A stretch of 55,272 bases of DNA, taken from assembly GCA_965365345.1 (NCBI GenBank), contig CBDUBH010000011.1, forward strand, positions 1-55,272, written 5' to 3'. The notes beneath the pieces are model-generated. The model saw only the letters and a list, made by a program, of their open reading frames with translations, did no database searches and was not told the origin of the DNA. Position numbers and translations under genes: made by a program. This DNA is from CBDUBH01 sp965365345 (GTDB taxonomy: Bacteria > Bacteroidota > Ignavibacteria > Ignavibacteriales > SURF-24). Of this stretch, positions 52,963-55,272 are shown piece after piece (the first letter of the stretch is position 1; every line of letters begins with the position of its first letter).

Positions 52963-53523
52963 ATGAGCTACGGTAACTTTTTTCAAAGCGTAAGTGATAC
53001 CAAAATATTTCTTTCCGAATACCAGAAATTTATATTTAAACATATCTGCGAATATTCTATAAACAAATCAAAATCCCAGATCTTTATCGAAGAGATAATC
53101 CTCTATTTTGAAAATCTTAATATTGATGAGAATACTGTTCTTGATAACATCAATTATTTCAATGAGCTCGGGTTTATAAACAAAAATCATTTTTTCGATA
53201 ACGGAAAATTTGTTTATTTCTTTTTTGTAACTTCTGCCGGATTTGAATCTTACGCAAAGAATAATTACCCGGATTTTAAAGATCATTACAAAAATATTTA
53301 TAGCTATTTAAAAGAATTGAATGCAGCGAAAGAATTGCAAAAATTGAAATCACAGGCAATTTCAATGGAGATGAACCTGCCTTTAATGATCGTGAATTTT
53401 GTACTTGAAAAGCTTTACGATGAAAGAAAGATCTTGATAAATCAGGGGAAAGATGAAAATTGGCATGTTACAAAAGTCTTTAGCAAAGAAGATGATTACA
53501 TAAACCGCAGCTTTTTCAACTGA
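52963..53523 (+). CDS. Winged-helix-like protein of unknown function, divergent from the STAND NTPase
   Basis: 186 residues, no signal peptide. About residues 20-95 look like a winged helix: helical YQKFIFKHICEYS, a second helix, DNINYFNELGFINKNHFF, and a wing ending VTSAGFESYAKN. Residues about 125-165 (LPLMIVNFVLEKLYDERKIL) may be a second, smaller helical/wing unit. It has a strong GAGGGGGCT ribosome site before its ATG. A terminator follows at 53561. Its place next to and facing away from the STAND gene suggests, but does not show, a shared regulator or partner role. No known family was recognised. Confidence 0.75.
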   Translation: MSYGNFFQSVSDTKIFLSEYQKFIFKHICEYSINKSKSQIFIEEIILYFENLNIDENTVLDNINYFNELGFINKNHFFDNGKFVYFFFVTSAGFESYAKNNYPDFKDHYKNIYSYLKELNAAKELQKLKSQAISMEMNLPLMIVNFVLEKLYDERKILINQGKDENWHVTKVFSKEDDYINRSFFN

Positions 53524-53560
53524 TAGTTTACTTTATAGTTTAACGCTAATAAATTAAGCA

Positions 53561-53604
53561 AAAAATAAAGGGAGATATATTTCACTATATCTCCCTTTAT
53601 TTTT
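53561..53604. terminator. Bidirectional terminator between convergent genes
   Basis: A perfect 19-bp stem (53561-53579 with 53586-53604, loop TTTCAC), A-rich on the left and T-rich on the right. It separates the winged-helix-like gene from prfC on the other strand. Confidence 0.95.
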
Positions 53605-53663
53605 AAGTTTTATATAAAATCGGTTTTTAATTCTATCAGAACTAATGGATTCTTTTCCGGGAA

Positions 53664-55262
53664 TTAAATCTTTACTTCCATTTTGAATTCAGATGTAAAA
53701 TGGAAATTTATCTTCGGGTTATTTTCAATCGCTTTATTTAACAACCATTGAGATTCTGCCATAAAGACCAGATTACCATCTTTATCATAAGAAATATTTT
53801 CGGGTTTGTATCTTGTAAATTCATCTATTTTCTTTTTATCATCAGCAGTAATCCAGCAGGCTTTGTAATAATTAAGAGGTCTGAATATACACGATGCACC
53901 GTATTCATTCAGCAATCTATATTGAATAACATCAAACTGGAGATTACCAACAGTACCAACAATTTTTCTGTTACCAAGCGGCTGCACGAAAAGCTGGGCA
54001 ACACCTTCATCGGTCAACTGCTCAATTCCCTTTTCAAGCTGTTTGGATTTCATTGGATCAGTATTTACAAGCTCTTTGAAAATTTCGGGAGAAAAGCTTG
54101 GAATACCTTTGAACATAAATTTTTCACCTTCGGTAAGTGTATCACCGATCTTGAAATTTCCTGTATCATAAAGTCCGATAACATCACCGGGATAAGCTTC
54201 ATCAATAATACTTTTTTCCTGTGCCATAAAAGTTGCAGGTGAAGAAAATCTGAACTCCTTCCCTAATCTTACATGATGAAAGAATTTATTTCTTTCGAAC
54301 TTTCCGCTGCAAATTCTTAAAAATGCTATACGGTCACGGTGACGCGGATCAATATTAGCGTGTATCTTAAAAACAAATCCGCTAAACTGTTCATCTTCCG
54401 GAAAAACATCGCGGTTATCGGTTTCCCTGCCCATTGGGAGCGGTGAAATCTTAACGAAAGTATCAAGCAATTCCTTAACACCGAAATTATTGATTGCACT
54501 TCCAAAGAAAACCGGAGCAAGATTGCCGGAACGGTATGAAATCACATCGAAATCATCATAAACACCTTCGATAAGTTCAACATCATTTTTAAGATGCTCA
54601 ACTGCTGAATTTCCAATATGTGAATTAAGAATATCATCATCAAGACTTTCAATTACAAGAAGATCATCATCAAGTTTACTTTTGCCGGGATCAAACAAAT
54701 TAAAGGTTTTATCGTACAAACTGTAAACACCTTTAAAGCTGATGCCTTTGCCAACAGGCCACGTTAAAGGACGAACTTTTATATCTAATTTATCTTCAAG
54801 TTCATCTAGCAATTCAAAAGGATCCCTCCCCTCGCGGTCAAGTTTATTTATGAAAATTATAACGGGAGTTTTGCGCATACGGCAGACTTCCATCAATTTT
54901 TCAGTCTGCGGTTCAACACCTTTAACTGAATCAACTACAAGCACAACACTATCAACTGCGGTCAAAGTGCGGTAAGTATCTTCAGCAAAATCTTTATGAC
55001 CGGGTGTATCAAGCAGATTTATCTTCGTATCTTTATATTCAAAAGTCATTACAGAAGTAGCAACCGAAATACCTCTTTGTCTTTCAATTTCCATAAAATC
55101 GGAAGCTGCGCTTTTCTTTATCTTATTTGATTTTACTGCACCTGCAACCTGAATGGCTCCACCGAACAGAAGAAATTTTTCGGTCAATGAAGTTTTACCA
55201 GCATCGGGGTGACTGATAATAGCAAATGTTCTTCTTTTATTTATTTCTTTTTTCAAACTCAT
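53664..55262 (-). CDS. prfC: Peptide chain release factor 3
   Basis: 532 residues, normal for RF3. A translational GTPase that recycles RF1 and RF2 after termination. The G motifs are complete: SHPDAGKTSLTEK (P-loop), DTPGHKDF (switch 2), and INKLDREGRDPFELLDE (NKxD). The switch 1 region has RQRGISVATSVMTF, the RF3-specific form. Domain II and III sequences follow, with GVAQLFVQP and VGNLQFDVIQYRL near the end. The ATG at 55262 is the natural start. It lies at the right edge of the window and appears complete. Confidence 0.96.
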   Translation of the reverse strand: MSLKKEINKRRTFAIISHPDAGKTSLTEKFLLFGGAIQVAGAVKSNKIKKSAASDFMEIERQRGISVATSVMTFEYKDTKINLLDTPGHKDFAEDTYRTLTAVDSVVLVVDSVKGVEPQTEKLMEVCRMRKTPVIIFINKLDREGRDPFELLDELEDKLDIKVRPLTWPVGKGISFKGVYSLYDKTFNLFDPGKSKLDDDLLVIESLDDDILNSHIGNSAVEHLKNDVELIEGVYDDFDVISYRSGNLAPVFFGSAINNFGVKELLDTFVKISPLPMGRETDNRDVFPEDEQFSGFVFKIHANIDPRHRDRIAFLRICSGKFERNKFFHHVRLGKEFRFSSPATFMAQEKSIIDEAYPGDVIGLYDTGNFKIGDTLTEGEKFMFKGIPSFSPEIFKELVNTDPMKSKQLEKGIEQLTDEGVAQLFVQPLGNRKIVGTVGNLQFDVIQYRLLNEYGASCIFRPLNYYKACWITADDKKKIDEFTRYKPENISYDKDGNLVFMAESQWLLNKAIENNPKINFHFTSEFKMEVKI

Positions 55263-55272
55263 AATCTCGTGA

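Noticed and set aside
53748..54242. 164-residue plus-strand reading frame inside prfC
   Set aside because: Antisense to a complete release factor 3 gene with no start signal or domain.

Overview
The window looks like a chromosomal segment from a Gram-negative, AT-rich bacterium of the Bacteroidota/Chlorobiota/Ignavibacteriota group, most likely Ignavibacteria-like. The evidence is a secreted protein with a C-terminal sorting domain of the NYPNPFNPST type, a TonB-receptor-like outer-membrane barrel, three heptosyltransferase-like GT9 proteins, a GlnRS beside a GluRS, and promoter-like TAnnTTTG boxes. This taxonomy is inferred from gene families, not from a marker gene. Most genes are housekeeping and many overlap by a few bases.

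Layout. 1-4.7 kb, all on the minus strand: pyrD (cut by the window edge) coupled to pyrK, then a mannose-1-phosphate guanylyltransferase, a coiled-coil protein of unknown role, and alr. 4.8-9.1 kb, plus strand: a VWA protein with its AAA+ ATPase partner, a YbjQ-family protein, and a response regulator with a His-less HPt-like tail followed by a small unknown protein. 9.2-16.7 kb, minus strand: an MFS transporter, murB, comEC, an alkaline-phosphatase-superfamily enzyme, dtd and prmC. 16.9-21.8 kb, plus strand: three GT9 glycosyltransferases, a homocysteine-methyltransferase-like protein and ispE, tightly packed and overlapping. 21.8-24.6 kb, minus strand: a RecD2-type helicase and a small unknown protein. 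24.8-28.3 kb: an 1153-residue protein that may be a PPi-type PEP carboxykinase. 28.4-38.6 kb: a minimal kinase-like protein, fxsA, an SDR oxidoreductase, two outer-membrane proteins, alpha-glucan phosphorylase and the secreted sorting-domain protein. 39.0-41.4 kb: a hybrid sensor protein whose kinase core has lost its phosphoacceptor His but which keeps three intact receiver domains. 42-45.9 kb: gltX, glnS and tRNA-Leu(CAA), separated by intergenic stretches full of palindromic repeats. 45.9-48.3 kb: a flippase-like membrane protein, nth and a beta-flower-like protein. 48.4-53.5 kb: a 1353-residue STAND/NACHT NTPase with a divergently transcribed winged-helix-like gene. 53.7-55.3 kb: prfC.

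The best candidates for something undescribed are the STAND NTPase locus (possible anti-phage sensor), the hybrid pseudokinase with three receivers, the candidate PPi-PEPCK, and the palindromic repeat mosaic at 43.4-45.7 kb. No CRISPR array, transposase, integrase or rRNA was found. All family names come from reading the translated sequence; no database search was run.
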